Assembly (NCBI RefSeq): GCF_002028425.1
Contig: NZ_CP020042.1
Coordinates: 2,356,001 to 2,420,000 of the forward strand
Source: Streptomyces katrae
Lineage (GTDB): Bacteria > Actinomycetota > Actinomycetes > Streptomycetales > Streptomycetaceae
DNA length: 64,000 bases
Reading direction: 5' to 3'
In this document: positions 62,804 to 64,000 of the stretch, in pieces
Layout of the letters: each line of letters starts with the position of its first letter
How positions within the stretch are numbered: position 1 is the stretch's first letter
Translations under genes and position numbers: made by a program
Notes under the pieces: model-generated
What the model was told of the DNA's origin: nothing
The model's database searches: none
Seen by the model: the letters and a program-made list of their open reading frames with translations, nothing else

Positions 62804-63604
62804 ATGGTTCACCAGGGCGGCCGCGGCGAGCGGCGTATCAGTTCCGTTTTCCTCGGCATCGTCGCCGTCATGGCGGTCACCGGCTGGGCGGTGTGGACGG
62901 GATACGCGACGAGCCCGGGGCTCGCGGTGTTCCTCTTCGTCACCTCGGCCTGGGTGGTGTCCCTGTGCCTGCACGAGTACGCGCACGCCCGCACCGCCCT
63001 GCACGGCGGGGACTTCACCGTCGGCGCCAAGGGCTACCTCACCCTGAACCCGCTGAAGTACACGCACGCCCTGCTCAGCATCGTGCTGCCGGTGGTCTTC
63101 GTGATCCTGGGCGGGCTGGGTCTGCCCGGCGGGGCCGTGTACATCGAGCGGGACCGGATCCGGGGCCGCTGGCGGCACAGCCTGGTCTCGGCGGCGGGGC
63201 CGCTGACGAACGTGGCCTTCGCGGTCGTCTGCACCGCGCCGTTCTGGCTGGACGCCCTGGACGGGGTGCCCCAGCCCTTCCGCTTCGCGCTGGCGTTCCT
63301 GGCGCTGCTCCAGGTGTCGGCGGCGATCCTGAACTTCCTGCCGGTCCCGGGCCTGGACGGCTACGGGGTCATCGAGCCCTGGCTGTCCCACCGCGCACGC
63401 CGAGAGCTCGCGCCGCTGGCGCCGTTCGCGCTGATCGGGGTGTTCGCCCTGCTGTGGATCCCGGAGGTCAACGCGGTCTTCTTCGACGCGGTGCGGGGCA
63501 TCCTGCGCGCCCTGGGCGTCTCGGACCTGGAGACGTACTGCGGCCGCGACCTGTACCGCTTCTGGACCGGGCAGGACGGCTTCTGCGCGGCCCCGTCGGA
63601 CTGA
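62804..63604 (+). CDS. M50 (site-2 protease type) zinc metalloprotease
   Basis: A 266-residue membrane protein from ATG 62804. The zinc motif is LCLHEYAHA (His57, Glu58, His61) in the second helix, and the third ligand is in NFLPVPGLDGYGV (~181). The intervening NPLKYTHALLS and RHSLVSAAGPLTN match the family. There is a final loop with two Cys (TYCGRD, DGFCAAP). It would cut membrane-embedded substrates, e.g. anti-sigma factors; none is adjacent. Confidence 0.9.
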   Translation: MVHQGGRGERRISSVFLGIVAVMAVTGWAVWTGYATSPGLAVFLFVTSAWVVSLCLHEYAHARTALHGGDFTVGAKGYLTLNPLKYTHALLSIVLPVVFVILGGLGLPGGAVYIERDRIRGRWRHSLVSAAGPLTNVAFAVVCTAPFWLDALDGVPQPFRFALAFLALLQVSAAILNFLPVPGLDGYGVIEPWLSHRARRELAPLAPFALIGVFALLWIPEVNAVFFDAVRGILRALGVSDLETYCGRDLYRFWTGQDGFCAAPSD

Positions 63605-63608
63605 CCTG

Positions 63609-63791
63609 CTACGCGGCGGTGCGCTGCTTCTCCGCCTTGGCCTTGCGCACGTAGAACCAGGCCATGTTGGACGTCACGCCGGCCAGCAGCACCCACACGA
63701 TCCCGAGGAAGCTGCCCTCCACGAAGGCGACCACGGCGGCGGCCACGGCAAGGACGCAGACGACAACGGCGAACACGGCAAGGCGGGGCAT
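63609..63791 (-). CDS. Small membrane protein (60 residues)
   Basis: From ATG 63791. Two helices (LAVFAVVVCVLAVAAAVVAF and SFLGIVWVLLAGVTSNMAWF) and a basic C-terminal tail VRKAKAEKQR. The pattern is that of a real small integral membrane protein; function unknown. It ends five bases from the converging M50 gene. Confidence 0.75.
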   Translation of the reverse strand: MPRLAVFAVVVCVLAVAAAVVAFVEGSFLGIVWVLLAGVTSNMAWFYVRKAKAEKQRTAA

Positions 63792-63838
63792 CCGGAACAG
63801 CTCCTCGGCGACACGGAACGGGGTCGAGCCCCTCCAGT

Positions 63839-63885
63839 GTCCCCCATCCCGCGCCGGGCCCCGGGCCCGGCGCGGGATGGGGGAC
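63839..63885 (-). terminator. Strong terminator after the truncated right-end gene
   Basis: A 22-bp perfect stem (63839-63860 with 63864-63885) with a 3-base loop. It follows the stop at 63894 of the leftward gene entering from the right. Confidence 0.85.
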
Positions 63886-63893
63886 GGGTGGGG

Positions 63894-64000
63894 TCAGACG
63901 TCCGTGAGGCGGAGGCCCGCGTGGGCCTTGTAGCGGCGGTTCGTGGAGATGAGGTTGGCGACCATCGCCTCCACCTGGTGGGAGTTGCGCAGCCGGCCCG
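63894..64000 (-). CDS. C-terminal fragment of an unidentified gene
   Basis: Only the last ~35 codons are in the window, ending RNSHQVEAMVANLISTNRRY then KAHAGLRLTDV and TGA at 63896-63894. The composition is normal for a cytoplasmic protein. Too short for me to identify. Confidence 0.6.
   Translation of the reverse strand, partial: GRLRNSHQVEAMVANLISTNRRYKAHAGLRLTDV

Overview
The window is about 70+ % G+C with strong third-position GC bias, GTG and overlapping GTGA/ATGA starts, SARP/AfsR-type and bldA-type signals and families typical of Streptomyces. It is a chromosomal segment of a Streptomyces or very close relative. The order maltose/amylolytic cluster - PAP2 protein - glnE - glnA2-type glutamine synthetase - nadE - panB resembles, from memory, the S. 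coelicolor SCO2226-SCO2260 neighbourhood. No tRNA, rRNA, CRISPR array or intact transposase was seen.

Layout. 1-3.1 kb: PepSY-type membrane protein (3' end outside the window) and a His/Met-rich repeat protein, an operon possibly linked to metal handling. 3.1-11 kb: rhomboid-like protein, protein tyrosine phosphatase, a membrane protein with a sigma-like N-terminus, a coupled diiron-like hydrolase/ferredoxin-reductase pair followed by TetR, a GNAT acetyltransferase, and a secreted ChW-repeat protein whose gene carries a TTA (bldA) codon. 11-18 kb: secreted alpha-amylase and a very large amylase-pullulanase. 18-21.5 kb: small conserved protein, M4 metalloprotease, methyltransferase. 21.5-25.6 kb: GntR regulator, an HTH-less TPR protein, an XRE-TPR regulator, and two similar pairs of overlapping tiny genes. 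25.6-26.1 kb: gene-free stretch with a 53-bp direct repeat, a very long palindrome and a G-rich tract. 26.1-35 kb: malE-malF-malG-aglA-malR1 operon with a divergent aglA2-malR2 pair. Starch is degraded outside by Aml and the pullulanase, maltodextrins enter through MalEFG (no ATPase gene here; Streptomyces normally use MsiK), and AglA enzymes release glucose under LacI-type MalR control. Similar TTGCAAG elements precede aml and aglA2.

35-47.4 kb: PAP2 protein, glnE, two tandem secreted PIG-L-type proteins, then an insertion-like segment of about 1.85 kb bounded by two copies of the glnA2 3' end; it carries a collagenase-like gene and regulator debris. glnA2 follows. 47.5-54.9 kb: membrane proteins including a DUF3105/DUF305 pair, alpha/beta hydrolase with a DUF998 protein, a repeat-rich DUF4190-like protein, and nadE. 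54.9-64 kb: EEP-family protein, panB, a DrrAB-like ABC exporter, a giant AfsR-like regulator, an M50 protease, a small membrane protein and a fragment of one more gene.

The strongest candidates for something undescribed are the 84-bp duplicated glnA2 3' end around a small insert (looks like a decayed integration at a protein-gene 3' end), and the duplicated two-small-protein cassettes beside GntR/XRE-TPR regulators.
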